Below, piece by piece: positions 1-12,094 of a stretch of 64,000 bases of DNA. The stretch is from Adiantum capillus-veneris. Lineage: Eukaryota; Streptophyta; Polypodiopsida; Polypodiales; Pteridaceae. The stretch is taken from positions 17,808,077 to 17,872,076 of the forward strand of contig CM043946.1 in NCBI GenBank assembly GCA_014529385.2, written 5' to 3'. The first letter of the stretch is position 1. Each line of letters opens with the position of its first letter. The translations under genes and the position numbers were made by a program. Below the pieces are notes generated by a model. It was not told the origin of the DNA. It saw nothing but the letters and a program-made list of their open reading frames with translations, and did not search any database.

Positions 1-1695
1 GGCCAGTCATTAGCACAACTTTTCAACCTATGCATGATACATACTCCGAGGCGATACCTTGTCGTCCTGGAGGACTCCGGCTAGGAGGGGGGGAGGCATT
101 CTCAAATGCGGAACCAATAACAGAAAGAGAAAAAAAAGGGCATGATTTTCGACTATTTTAAGGGTTGTTATTTGATTGCAAAATTTTCTGGAGTAACCCA
201 AGTACATATGCCCTTATACAGCATGTATCTATAGGTATATGGGGCCAAAAGCCAAATCAAGCCCCTAGGTGTGTATATAAGTAGAAATAGCCATTTTTCG
301 GGCAAAATATTGGTAAGACGGAGAAATACGGACATAAAAATTTCATAAGAGTGTATATAATGTTTTGTGGTGATGTTTGTGATTTATTATGATTTTTGGG
401 AATTTTCTGGGTTTGATTTGCTATTTTCCTTTTAATTTTGCTAATTTTTGGCAGAAAAACTTCAAAAATACAAAAAGCAGGTGAAAAAAGGTCGTAATGA
501 AAAACAAAAAATATGGGGATGATCAGTGACTATAGGAAAACCTATGGTACAGTGGGGGTGCAATTATGAAACTGGAGCAGAAAGCGTGTTTTGGCCAGGT
601 TTTGACCCAAATGCCAAATTTCTGATAAACAGAGCAAATGGAGTCCAAATCAAGACATTTTTGAGTCTAAACCGCATCTCACAAGAAGATAGGAGCACAT
701 GTCAAATTTCATGAAAAGTGGTTCGGGGACCTCCATTATAAGAAAATTTCACCTCATTTTTAGCTCATTGTCACTATTGACTTTGTGGAGAGAGCTTCTG
801 CCACCTAGAGTGGACCGACCTTCCAGAAGCTTCTATGATGCGCACGACTACCCGACGAGCTCCAGACATGAGAGGTAGGATCATCACCTTGAGCTTTTTG
901 CGCATGTTTGTCGTTATGTCGCGAAAACTAGCGCAGGGGTCACACACAAAGTGGGCGGTAGAGACCTACAAGTAGAGACGGCGGCCTAACGGCTAACCCG
1001 AAAGCAACAAGACTTCATCAGCAGCTTACCCTAGCCAAGGAGACCAATCCTGGATGTCCAAAGGCAGTAGAAAACCATAGGGAAAAACCCTAATTCCCAG
1101 AAACCCGCAAGAAGCCACCAAATGGGAAATCGGCGAAACGGCGACCAAATGCTACCAAAATTCATGGGTAGGAGCATCTCGACACGCTCGACAAGTCTAT
1201 GTGACCCGCATGACCAAAAAGTGACCCGAGGCGGCACTAAACTTCAGAAGCGGCATCAAACACACAAAGCATCAAATTGCTCTTGCGGCCAAACCGCAAG
1301 TCCGGTTGCCACCAAACTTCACGAGCGGCCTTCCTAGACCATCAACAACCAAGTCCTATGAGGGTAGATCACCACAAATCATCGAAGGTATGTAAACGCA
1401 ACCACGGATGCTTCTAGAGCGACAAATTGCCAAATGAAGCTCCGGTGAAGCCAAAGTCGACAAAAATCATACGGCAAGGATATCCAAGGGATCGGGAAGC
1501 TATGGAGACCAACATCAAGAAATTTCATCGCCAAAAAGCACTCCAAAAGTCAGAAAATGGCTCGGAGGCTCTGAAGTCCACACAGGGAGTTATTCTCTAT
1601 CCATTTGACTTTTTTGTTGAAATTAGGCTCAAAAGGGACTCAGGGGGACCAAGGGCAAGCACTGGGAGCACCATCCATAAAAAAATCACCAGGAG
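1..1695. other. Non-coding leader of retroelement W
   Basis: This stretch has no convincing gene; its short open frames have no recognisable motif. It lies upstream of the W open reading frame and is read here as internal leader of that element. A polypurine run at about 86-99 (aggagggggggagg) resembles a retroelement polypurine tract, so an older 3' end could lie there. The 5' LTR of W is not in the window. Confidence 0.4.
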
Positions 1696-2568
1696 ACATC
1701 CTACGCGTAGGATGTATCAAGGGCACTTCTGGGCACAAACTTCAACATTTTTCATCATGTACATTTTCTGAATGACATTTATAAGCTATCCACCAAGTCT
1801 CATCACATTTGGACCTAAATTGACCTATGCATGAAGAAACGCAAAGTTAGGACATAGAGGCAATAATGGGCCATAGACCTACCAAATCTTGCCCAAATCC
1901 CATGAAACCTGCACAACACATTCACCAGCACATCAACAACCAATCTGTGTGGTCAGAAGCAAAAAATGGTGAATTAGACATTCTACGCGTAGGATGTCTA
2001 TTTGACTTTTTTGACCTGCAGGGGATGTTTGATCATTCCAGATCCAATCACCTCATCATCAGGAGCTCATATATCAAGTTTGAAGCCATTCTAATCATTT
2101 TTGACCCCCAACACCTTCAAGATACACTTTTTGAGCCCAAAAACACCACTCAGGCCCTTACAAGCATCAATCCTTGTCCAAATCCAAATCCAAGAACATG
2201 GACATGTTCCATAGGCCAAGGACTACCCACAGAACAAATTTCATGTCATTTTGATGAAAAAGACATCCTACGCGTAGGATGTCTCCAGCATAAATTTAGG
2301 CTTCTGTGCAAAGAGTGGCATCATGGGAGCCAATACCATGGTGCAATAAGCCCATATACCAATTTTCAACCCATTTGGACATCAATTGCTACCTATGATG
2401 GACTTTCTACCCAAATTGTGACCTAAAGCCTGAATCAGCCCAAGAATCCACTTTTTGATATCCAAATCCAAATCCAAGCATATAGCCATGTTCCATGAGC
2501 CATACACTACCAGCATATCAAGTATGAACCAATTCTGATGAAAAAGACATCCTACACGTAGGATGTCT
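1696..2568. repeat. Four palindromic units in a ~284-bp tandem repeat
   Basis: The 20-bp perfect palindrome ACATCCTACGCGTAGGATGT occurs at 1696-1715. It recurs inside larger palindromes at 1975-2000 (one mismatched pair), 2261-2284 (perfect, extended by AG/CT) and 2545-2568 (one central mismatch). Start-to-start spacing is about 280, 285 and 284 bases. The flanks of the last two copies also align (shared tccaaatccaaatccaag and gatgaaaaagacat), so this is a diverged tandem repeat whose best preserved part is the palindrome. It lies just upstream of the W reading frame. Its role is unknown. Confidence 0.85.
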
Positions 2569-2735
2569 AGATGAAAATTTTTGGCCAGATTTGCACTGTG
2601 AGCACATGCACAGCTTCACAAGTTCCTTTTAAGCTTTATTTTCAATTTTCAAGTCATTTGGATAGTTAAAACTCAGTTTCGTAGCTAATATGAAAAAAAA
2701 ACGCTAACTTCAGACTACTGAGTCCAACAGGATCT

Positions 2736-4208
2736 ATGGCAGTCGCGAAGTCACCGGCAAAGAAGAAAAGAATGACCATCAAGGATTACCTGGAAGAAGT
2801 GGAACCCTTTGTCATTCCAGAAGGAACACTAAAGCCCACCAGCACATGGATACAGGAAGATCTGTTAGAGTCCAACGACCTAAAGATCTACCAAGGAGTG
2901 TTCAAAGACACTGAAGGCAATGTTATCGAGCTACCAATGCTGCTCCAAGAACTCAATGAGTTCGTACGAAGCAAGATGGCCGGATACTTGGAGAAGATTG
3001 ATCTCCACAACTACTTTAAAGCAATACCGGTAGGGGTGGACATCAAGAGAGTATGGGAGTTTGTGACAAGCATCAAAGAGGATGGAGTGGCCAAAGTAAC
3101 AGATCTACAAGGCAGGCCAGAAACAAAGATAATAATCACTGAGCAGGTTGTAGCAGATGCACTAGACCTCTCTAACAAGGGGGATAATGTAACTAAAAGA
3201 AGGGATGAGGTCAAGGTGTACAATGAGAAGAAGGGTAATTACACCTTTGAAGATATTGCCAACCCAAGAGTGGAAATCATGAGCCAGTTATACAACGAGT
3301 GCTTCCACATGTGCATGAAGAGGCCACAGAAGTACAGGATGCCGCCAGGTGCAATTGCCATGACATTCACTTGGGAAATGACGAAAGGCACCCCAAAGAT
3401 AATCAACTATGCGGAATATATACATGACAACCTAGTAAAGATGGGCAACAAGAAGCCAACCTATATAGTGCCAGGAGAACTAATCACCAAAGTGATTTAT
3501 GGGGCACTACATGCAAAGGGAAGGTGGCCTGACCCCCCGTCTCAGAACGACTGGCTAAGGCTAAAAGAAGACAAGGAAGACGAGCCGCAAAGAGCACCAA
3601 GGGTGGCAACAAGACTGAAAAAAAGGCTAGAGCCAGTTCAAGAAGAGCAGCCTGAGCAAAAGAAAGGGAAGAAGGAATTTTCCCAAGTGCCTCCCAAAGA
3701 AACAAGGTCACATAAAGCGGCAAGACTAGAGAGGCTGATGGAGAGCTTTCGAGTAGAGAGAGCCCTCAAGGGTGATTTAAGTGAACTCTGGAATCCTTTT
3801 CTAGAGTCTATGTCAGGATCCTCTTGAAGACTGAAAAGGGACCGATTTGAGGACTATATCAGGAATTTTGAGATTCTTGATGCTGCATCAGAGAATATTC
3901 CACATGTCCCTTTCACAGAGGAGGAAGTACAGCAAATACGACAGAAATTGCTAGATGAGCAAGAGAACCAAGAAAGAGAAAGAAAAACTAAAGCAGACAG
4001 GGACTTAAAGGGCAAGCCTGCATCTCTACCAGCGAGCCCTAAACCCAGCCCCCCTCACCACCACCCTCTCCACCTCCTAGCAGCCCTCCACCAGAAGATA
4101 AAGAGGCTGAAGACAAAGCAGAAGAATAGCAAGGAGGAGAGCAAGAGCAGAGTCAGGAGCAAAAGCCAAAGGAAGAGGCTAAGCCTCGAGATGAGCAAAA
4201 AGAATTAG
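2736..4208 (+). pseudogene. W element ORF, N-terminal part (unknown retroelement protein)
   Basis: An ATG at 2736 opens 363 codons ending in TGA at 3825-3827; the same frame then continues open to 4208, so the TGA looks like a CGA-to-TGA change. Residues 1-270 form a globular-looking domain with a lysine-rich start, followed by a charged linker and, after 4020, a proline-rich stretch. Near residues 100-150 the pattern (VWEFVTSI, then TEQVVADALDL) recalls plant transposon-associated proteins of unknown function; this is a weak inference. No zinc knuckle, protease or polymerase motif is present. The frame shifts in the proline-rich part. It may be a gag-like or extra ORF of a non-autonomous LTR element. 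Confidence 0.5.
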
Positions 4209-5369
4209 AAGATTCTTATTACGCATTTTTGGATCTGCTAGCTACAGGATACACGAAGGAAGAAGCTGCCACAGTCGCATTCGACTTGGCGAGGACAGGG
4301 CCTAAAGAACATACGCAAGGTATCAAGCTAGTGGAATTGAAAGAAATTGCCACAGAACAATGGACCTGCACCCACCCTCCAACGATTGGGACGTGGTGAT
4401 GACAAAGCTAACAGGTTTGAGAGTGCAATCCATGGCTTCAGAGAAAGAGATGACAGCTCTCAAGGCCACTGAAGTAAAGATTAAGATGGAAGTAGACGCT
4501 CTGCAAGGACAAAGCCAAAGGCAAAAGGAAAGGGAAGCTGAGCTACAGGCTAGCCTAGCAAGGGCACTACAAAGCTGCCAGGCAATGGAGGAAGAAAATC
4601 AGGCAGCCGCAAAAAGAATGCAAGCAGTTGAAGAAGAATATCAGCAGCTCAGCAAATCATTTCTAGATGCCGAGAAGGAAAGAGATAACTTGACACTACA
4701 ACCTGGCAGAAGAATCTAAAGAAGTAGAAGCCATGAGAAACGCCAAGGAAAGAGTAGAGATAGATCAAGAAGCAAGCCAGGATGAGGTCCTTGAGCTCAA
4801 GGACCAACTCAAAGTAAATGATTAGACCATCCCCTGCCAGAGTCAGAGCTACTAGCTCGACTCAAATCACGACAGAGAGTCAACTCTATGAAGAACAAAT
4901 GCAAGAACTTTAGAAAGAGCTGACTCTAGAGAAAAAGTAGAGATTGATGATGGGAGAAGGATCTATTGTCATGCAAATGAGAATGGAAGAAGGCCAAAAA
5001 GCCCTGCAAGAAGATGTAGAAAGCATGAAGAGAAAGCTCGAGGAGGCAGAGAAAATAAACGCCGAACTAAATGACCTCCTCGTAAATATGGGCGAAGAAG
5101 CTGAAACAGAAAATCAAAAACTCCTGAGGCAAATTGAGGAGTTAAAAGGACAGCAAGCAGGAGAGCCAGAGAGCATAGGGCCAACTGCCAATGAGGGCAT
5201 TGACTTAGAAAATGTGGCAGATCCGGTGGACACGCCTATGCAAGAGGAAATCCTAGAAGGATCCTCTCAAGAGCCACAGGATCTAACACAGGAAGAGGAA
5301 GAAAAATTGCGTAAAGCAATAGAGGTGGAGCTCAGGGAGACAACAAAGGAAGCCTTGGAGTGGGAGTAG
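4209..5369 (+). pseudogene. W element ORF, coiled-coil middle part
   Basis: This continues the same broken gene. In a shifted frame at about 4209-4330 a short segment (LLATGYTKEEAATVAFDLA) has the spacing of a UBA-like helix motif; this is only a resemblance. From 4360 to 5369 two open stretches (119 and 141 codons) are rich in Glu, Lys, Gln and Leu in heptad-like order, as in a long coiled coil. They are separated by frame changes and stops near 4719-4943. The end is a TAG at 5367-5369 in a frame that stays open beyond it. A structural or assembly role would suit a coiled coil, but the function is unknown. Confidence 0.45.
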
Positions 5370-6153
5370 AGGGTCTTCAAGTCTATGACTATTCAGAAGA
5401 TTGACGCTAGCAACCTCAGGCGCGAGTGGCTTCAACCCTCTCTCCCATATCCATTGCTGAAATATGAAGCAGCTACCATAAATAAGCGGATCAGAGAAGA
5501 GCCAACAGTACCACTTTACAATGCAGATACCTCACAACCAGAAGGGGTCAGGCTCATTGTTGATTCTCAACCAAAGTGGAGGAAGGCCTGGCTTACAAAG
5601 TACCCACAATACCTAATCCACTTGGTAGAGGCACCGAAAAATATCAGAGACAACCTCATCTTTTGTCCTCTACCACGGATCAGGACGTGGAAAGCGCAGG
5701 AAATATTACAAAGGAGCCAACCCACTTGGCTGAACTACCCTAAGCTGCAGGGCTTGAAGGCAGGTGAGAGAATAAGTGTCCAATACATGGTGAAAACCCT
5801 ATCGAGTGCCATCAAGTTGTTCACTGGCTCACCTGACCTTACATGCATTATGATGAGGAAAATCTGCAGAACCCTCTTAGCAGTGTTCGAGACTTTAGAG
5901 CCAAGCTAGGTGGCAGACATCATCTTTTTCTTCCAGGATACTTACAGATGCGCTTATGATCTATCTGGTCAAGGTGGTGATACATGCACTGTATCAAAGG
6001 ATAATGTTTCTACCATCCTATCACCTCCAAGATTTTGAAGAAGCGTTCTACACAGGCTTCTTCACAATAAACACTGACATTTTTGGCTCGACAATGATGA
6101 GCCTGCATGCAAGATACAAATCTCTGCTAAAGATGCGAGAAACGATACGATAA
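5370..6153 (+). pseudogene. W element ORF, C-terminal part
   Basis: Open frames at 5385-5909 (174 codons) and 5956-6153 (65 codons) continue the broken gene. The first has a compact globular composition with many Trp, Tyr and Leu residues (for example PQYLIHLVEAPKN). No transmembrane span or known catalytic motif is visible, so an envelope-like role is not supported. The segment ends about 50 bases before the polypurine tract and 3' LTR, so it is the last coding sequence of W. The product family is not recognised. Confidence 0.4.
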
Positions 6154-6187
6154 AGAAGCAGATCAGCGGTCATGTTGGGGACGACAT

Positions 6188-6205
6188 GAGCAAGGAGGGA
6201 GGGAG
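6188..6205 (+). other. Polypurine tract of W
   Basis: The run gagcaaggagggagggag sits directly before a TG dinucleotide that starts the putative 3' LTR. This is the expected arrangement for plus-strand priming in an LTR retroelement read on the plus strand. Confidence 0.65.
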
Positions 6206-6700
6206 TGCTAGAAGCTGGACCCACCCCACGGCAACTAACTACTCGGAGGATTATTATTTTTGTAATTATTCATTCATTGAGGAAAACCTGATTTTTCACC
6301 TTGTAAATATTGGGACTTACAGAAGTTTCCAGATTGTATCCCAGTTTTGATAGATAGATTGAGTAGATGGTTGATTTTGGAACTTTAAGGTTTGAGAATT
6401 GTAAGGTATATATACCACTTTTTGACCTTAATGAAAGGACCCCTTTTGTCAGTTTAAAAAACAAGTTTTGAAGTCTGTGAGTGAGCGTACTGTGTACGAG
6501 AGAGAGTGTGAGCTTCATCTTGACGCTACGTGTGCTCTGGTGGTCGGAATTGAGTGCAGAGAAGTGCAGTGTGTTGCCCCCGATGAGATCTACGTGCCGA
6601 TACCTACATTGCGCGTGTACGGTCCGGTTTTGTGAGCTCCTTCTACGAGCTTCATCTGGTGTTTGGGTGAGCATACATTGTCCGATTTTGCATTGCAGCA
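6206..6700 (+). repeat. 3' LTR of retroelement W
   Basis: The segment begins TGCT right after a polypurine tract and ends AGCA, a 4-base terminal inverted repeat. It contains a TATA box at 6405-6416 (ggtatatatacc). To its right the sequence changes at once to the minus-strand gag-protease element X, so W inserted into X. The 5' LTR is outside the window, so neither LTR identity nor the target duplication (expected tatcc, 6701-6705) can be checked. The right boundary is inferred from the TG...CA rule. Confidence 0.6.
6405..6416 (+). promoter_or_regulatory. TATA box in W LTR
   Basis: ggtatatatacc is a TATA-like palindrome about 200 bases into the LTR, where an LTR promoter would sit. No transcript data are available. 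Confidence 0.45.
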
Positions 6701-7864
6701 TATCCATGTGTTCACGTTGATCAATTGTAAACCTCTTTCCTAGAGGATGTGCTCTACTAGTTACAAGATCCACTCGAATGATAGAATCTTGGAACTGCAA
6801 GTAGACATGGTTTTTAGACGAGTCATGCACCATTTTTGCTTCCCTCATGAAAGGACATCCTAAGATCATCTGAGATGCCATAGTGTGCTTGGAGAAATCC
6901 ATAACAATGAAGGTAATTCTTATTTTATGTCCAAAGACCTTGATCTTGAGATATTCTAACATCCCAATAGGTTTAACAATAGACCCATTGGCCATCTTTA
7001 CTACTATGGTTGTGGTCCGAGGTGAGGTCTTCCCATAGTTTCCTAGAAATTTTTAGTCACAATGCTAACCCCAACGCCACCATCAAGGATTCCCTTCACA
7101 GTTAATCCCTTAGTAGTGATTGGTATGGTTGCATTGGATTCATTGTCCTCAAAGTATTGTCCCAAATTGTTAACATGTATTTCTACCACAAGGTTCTCAT
7201 CTAGGTTGGGTTGTGGATCTAAGTGTTCCTCTTCTATTGGCATCTCCCCAGATCCATCCATCTGTGCAAATTGTTGTAGCACAACCTTCAGTTCCCCATT
7301 GAGGAAAACTCAAAGAGATGAGACTAGCGCAGGGTCTTTATATAGTTTGGACATGATGGTGGTTCTAAATTCTGAAGACATGAAATCCATCAATTTGGCA
7401 ATGTTTAATGACACCTTTTGGGCTTCATCCTCTTGATGTCAGGAAGATGGGATCTCCATTCTTTGATAGGGTCAAGTAGTCCCTCTGTAAACATTGTTTC
7501 CATCAAGAAGTGAGTACGCACACCTTCCCATGACTTTAAGTCACTTTCTTCTTGGATGACACTAGGTATGGGTAAGGGTCTATGGACTTGGTGAGGTTGT
7601 TATTGCGTAGGGAAGATTGTGTCTGTGGTGCTGGTTCTAGATCCCTTTGGGTATCTTCTACCAAACTCCTTAATTGCTTGACTCGCTCGATCTCCTCTTT
7701 AGGGTTTGGATAAGTTTCTATATTCTTCTTGGATCTTGGCCATTGTGGCTCATGAAGATCTTCCTTGTTGGTTTCTATATTAGTGGTCGTTTAGGTCTCC
7801 ATGGTTTCACCTGAATCACAATCCTCTTCAGCATCGTTCATTTATACGGGGTCGTCACTAGTCT
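6701..7864 (-). pseudogene. X element: first retropepsin-like domain and linker
   Basis: Minus-strand frames at 7282-7043 and 6995-6701 encode an aspartic-protease-like domain. The active-site region reads KGILDGGVGVSIVTK (D-G-G type) and the C-terminal signature is MILGCPFM. A frame break separates the two halves near 7040. Upstream, 7283-7864 is decayed linker from the gag zinc-knuckle region. The copy is cut at 6700 by element W. The same domain occurs in Y at 37007-37536. In the plant Ty3 families the protease matures gag; this copy is inactive because of frame breaks. Confidence 0.65.
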
Positions 7865-8656
7865 CTATGTTGGTCTTTGAACTGGGGTCTGTGAATTCAT
7901 TGTTTTTTGCAATCTCTTCCTTCGTGTTTTCTTTTTTTGAGATTGGGAAATTGATTCCGTGTCTCTTTCCTCAAGAATATAATTTTGGTTTTGGAGCATC
8001 GATGGTGTGAGTACGTTTACTGGTACCACATGTGTACTTTGTGATGGCTCCTCGGTAACCTCAATCAAGTTTAATGGCGTGATCTTCGGTGCATTTGGAT
8101 TATTTGGACATTGGGCAATCAAATGATCTATCCCACATTGGCTACACATGAGTATCGGCATTGTAGACGTGCTCGCTTGATTGGTTTGCATTAGTGTGGC
8201 GTTCTTTTGTAGCCTAATAGGAGACTTGGCTACACGATGTGGACCTCCACACTCGTAGCATTGAAGAGGTGCTCTCTTGACAGTGTAATTGATATTTTGG
8301 CCTCTTGCAGCAAGGGTAGCTACTTGATAGACAGGTTTGACTTGTCCCCAATAGTCCTCCATGTAGTATTGTGTACTTTCTTCAAGCGCATCCATCCCAT
8401 AGTCAATATTAGGGTCTATATCTTCCTCATAGCCTTCCAAACAAGCAATAGATGACTCACAACCCACTTGATTCACAAAAGTGATTCTCGGATATGGTGG
8501 TTGCAGTCCTAGCACTGGAGGTGGTAAGGGTGTTGTTTGAACAAAATTTTGGGCCCTAAGGACCATGTGTTGTGACGTTTTTTCAAGAGGTGGGACCGGC
8601 ATCAATGCTGGTACTCGAGGTGTGTATATCCATGCTAAGATTGGTCTATTGGCCAT
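7865..8656 (-). pseudogene. X element: gag nucleocapsid region with zinc knuckles
   Basis: An open frame of 263 codons carries two zinc-knuckle-like motifs, CYECGGPHRVAKS (last Cys changed to Ser) and CSQCGIDHLIAQC. Both have C-X2-C-X3-H-X4-C spacing, one residue short of the usual retroviral knuckle. The rest is Pro/Gln/Thr-rich, as is common between capsid and nucleocapsid. The frame is continuous here but broken on both sides. It would bind element RNA if functional. It matches Y at 38168-38941. Confidence 0.7.
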
Positions 8657-9430
8657 TGTGCGCTTAAATACTATGCAATCCTTAGCTTGATGACCATACC
8701 TCCCACACGCATTGCAGATCCCATTGAATTTTACTCTAAAAGTAGGGCATTCACTAGTACTATGCGGTCCATAGCATACTCACCATTGTTGCTCCCTTCT
8801 TGGATACATATGATTGTTTTGTGGAGCACGACTATCTCTTAGACTCTCTTGAATGTCCTTGGTGAGATCTACAAAAGTCATCTCAGATATCTTTGGCTCC
8901 TTAGAAATATGATTTAGGGTCATTGGCTGATGCCCGGATGCTTGCAAGATAATATATTTAGGCTCAACAGACACTCTTTCTCCTTAAATCATTAATTTAT
9001 TCTCCAATTGGATCGCATTGGTGGTGATTGCTTCCCAAGTGGAGATACCTCTAATGACTAGGCCATTGTAGATCTCCTCATGTCGTAATCCCCTAATGAA
9101 TCTATCAAGAAATTGATTATTATTGAAGCACTCATTTGGATTGCAACAAGAATTCAAATGCTTCAAGCGACTAATAAAGTCTCTCACTGACTCTCCTTCC
9201 TCTCGTTGGGATTTCTAGAGCTGAGAGGCTACACCCCAAAGCACTCCCTCTCATATGTATTCTTTTAAAAAACAGTCTCCTAAGAGTAGGGTAAATCGTA
9301 TTTTCTTCCAGCCTTAGGGTTCTACACCAATCCCCTGCCTTCCCGCTTAAGGTTAGGCTTAAAGTATTACTCTTATGCAGGTCATTGTGTTCTCCTAGAG
9401 AATCACATATTTATTCAAACACTTTGATAT
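8657..9430 (-). pseudogene. X element: gag capsid domain (downstream half)
   Basis: Fragments at 8974-8780 and 9187-8984 match the Ty3-type retrotransposon gag fold: RDFISRLKHLNS, then a run of Asn, then LDRFIRGLRHEEIYNGL. Stops and frame breaks lie at about 8975-8983 and 9190-9300. At 9430 the gene is interrupted by the solo LTR A and resumes at 12095. The intact-site version of this junction is present in Y near 39700-39730. Confidence 0.65.
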
Positions 9431-11766
9431 TGATAGCCGTTTTTCGGCTTTTTGTAATTTCTATAGCGAGTTACCTCACCCTATCAAATCACTCAAAACA
9501 CTGTGGTTACCCTCACCCTTTCACTGTATATAGGTGTGTGTGAGTTAGGGGACTTTTCCCATATCTTCTTAAAAACCTTCAATTAGCTAATCACTGGGCT
9601 AGTTGAGCCAAAAAAATAAAATAAAAAAATATAAGTATATTATGGCCCATTTGTGTGTAAATATTGCATTGTATATAGGGCCTAAATAAAAGGATTTTTC
9701 ATAATTATTTTGGTATTTATTTAAATATTTCTACCTAGGGTGTGTTATTTATGCTATGTACATTGACTCACCATAACCATATTTTTTCTTACCATTTTTC
9801 ATACTCTTTATTCCATATAAAAATAATTTCATGCAAGCTTCTCTTATTTTTGGTGTAACTCCATCCCAACAAAAATCCAAAAAAAACTAGTTTTATTTAT
9901 GTGTATATTTTTTCACTATTGTGATTTTTTTTCCTTCCTACATCTATTCTCTATTACTCTCATAAATTAGAACACAAAAAATATTCATTTTTTTATGGTA
10001 GACTTATAATGAGAGAGATTTATTTTGACCCCTTTATATTTTTTCCACCTATATTATTTATATTTGACATGTACATATTTTTTTTAGACCCATCAATATT
10101 TGATTTTCTTAGTTGTACTATCCACTTATATCATGATCTCAACAATATCTTCAATTATAGACCTACCAAATAAGGTCAAGGGTATGTGGAATGCATGCAT
10201 GCACCATGGGGGTCTCACTCTTGGAGGTATTCAAAAGAATCATCCAAAGAAGGACCTCACAAGGACTTTGTGCAGTGGAAAAAAACAGTCGGTTTTGCTG
10301 AATTTTAAAAGCTCACATGCTCTCCGAATTTGAAAAGGTGATACAAATAAAAGTTGTAGCTCATGGGCTGAACTTTTACCTAAAAGTTTTTCATAGTTTT
10401 TTGAGCTACGAGCTGTAAGCTATGATTTTATTGGTGGACCCCAGTTTGCCTATGCTATGCAGCCACACTCCCTCTTCCACTTTATCATTTTCCTCTTTCA
10501 CACACACTTCCCCACTCATCATCCCCACCTCTCTCACCACTCCTCTCTGCACCCTACTCACCTTCTTCTCAACCTTGAAGAATAAGAGAAACCATGGTTA
10601 ACTTATGTCTCCTACACACACTTCCATTCCAAAATTGACCACCTAGTCTCATTTTTCCTCATCCATATTACCCATATCTACCAAAAAACCACAAAATTCA
10701 GCCTCTTCTCTTGAAAGATAGCATCATGGTGATTGATTACTCATGTTCACTTACCTTGGCTCCCAAGGAAGGTCAAGAGTGGAGAAAAAACGTACCATCA
10801 AAGCTAGTGGACCGTCAACAAGCGTCAAAATTGACCCTACTCAAGACACCCGGAGCATCAACATTGTAAGAAATCCATATTTTCTTACCTATTAAGAGTT
10901 TTTTCTTCCTTATTTGTATCCTACTTGGATACTCCCATTGTAAATATCCAATTCCATTTGTAAATCAATAAAAATACTAACTCTACTAATTTACTAACTC
11001 TAACCTACTATGAAAAGTCCTATCACCTCCACTTCTCTCCTCTCTCTCTTCTTCATCTATCCACACCAAATTCTTGATAATTCCAAGCAAAATAAATTAG
11101 ATAAGTGCTGAAAATCTAACCCAACCATGGTTAGAGGAGTAACCCTAGCCCTCAAAATTGCTATAAAAGGAGGGTGTAGCTAGCACAAAAGGAGAGAGTC
11201 ATAAGCAAGAGCACTATGCTATAGCTTGAGAAGCCAAGCTCAACCTCTCTAGAAGGAGTTCTTGAGTGGAAGCTCATTGTCTTATGCATGTGCATGTGTT
11301 GTAATAGGGGTGATTAGCAAGGGAACTCTATGCCATTGTAAGAGAGAGTGATCATTCAATTGAGAGTAGGAAATCTATCATTTCTCCTACTAGTGTAAGC
11401 CCAACATTTGCTGAATAAGGAGGGTGGATTTGGAATAAGCTTGGATACTTTGTCTCTCTTCCAACGTGAAGTATTGGACAACAATGATGTGTAGGTGTCT
11501 TGTTGTTTTTTAAGTTCTTGATAGCTTGTCTCTGGGTGTTGTCATCAATTTAGTCGTAAATTCCACATACTGTAAGAGGACGACAGGGTGGAGAGGAATC
11601 CCCTGGCCTTAAGAAAGTGATTGGGGTGGCTTTTCTTGTGATGTGTTGTGGTGTAATTTACTCAAGCTATGTTGAACAAATACTAATCTCACTTTGATTG
11701 GTCATGACAGATTTGTAAGAAGGTATTAATGCAACAAGCATCCCCTCCCCCTTCTCTCTCTTTCTT

Positions 11767-11777
11767 ACATATATAAT
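11767..11777 (+). promoter_or_regulatory. TATA-like element in solo LTR A
   Basis: acatatataat precedes the CT tract by about 50 bases, the same layout as in the T element LTRs. It is a candidate core promoter only. Confidence 0.35.
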
Positions 11778-11821
11778 TGTGTTTGCTTGATCACTGCCGG
11801 TACGTTTCAAAGCAGCGCGAG

Positions 11822-11823
<2 letters not shown>

Positions 11824-11914
<91 letters not shown>
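11824..11914 (+). repeat. (CT)n microsatellite, 91 bp
   Basis: Uninterrupted CT dinucleotides. They create an artificial Arg-Glu reading frame on the other strand. The same tract, of different length, lies in both T LTRs. Confidence 0.98.
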
Positions 11915-11917
<3 letters not shown>

Positions 11918-12094
11918 TTACGCGTCCTAGTTCGCATCCAAAACTAGGTGGTGCCCCAAATTTGTTTAGAGTTAGGTTACGGGTTTGTGTGTGTGTTTGT
12001 TGTTTTTTTTCAACCCCAACCCAATTGAGCAGCACGAGAGCCTAGAAGAGTGCTTAGAGACCACTCTTCTTGTTGCCCGCCCCGGACCGCCTCA

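Larger units (their letters stand above)
9431..12094 (+). mobile_element. Solo LTR A of the Tat-like T family
   Basis: This 2664-bp block starts TGATAGCC and ends GCCTCA. In the opposite orientation it matches both LTRs of element T (41731-44439 and 51410-54106), with more divergence. It is flanked by ATAT on both sides (9427-9430 and 12095-12098). The uninterrupted site (ctttgatatgatttc) occurs in Y near 39706-39720, showing a 4-bp target duplication. No internal sequence remains, so it is a solo LTR left by recombination. A TATA-like stretch lies at 11767-11777 and a CT tract at 11824-11914. Small open frames inside are not supported as genes. Confidence 0.92.

Noticed and set aside
1696..2568. 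Palindrome array read as transposon terminal inverted repeats or a CRISPR-like array
   Set aside because: Units are tandem with similar, not unique, spacers; no flanking target duplications; plant DNA.
5956..6153. Envelope-like protein in W
   Set aside because: No signal peptide, transmembrane span or fusion-peptide-like stretch is visible; the sequence looks globular and soluble.
11667..12035. 122-codon minus-strand frame with long Arg-Glu run
   Set aside because: It is the CT microsatellite of solo LTR A read in one frame; no protein motif.
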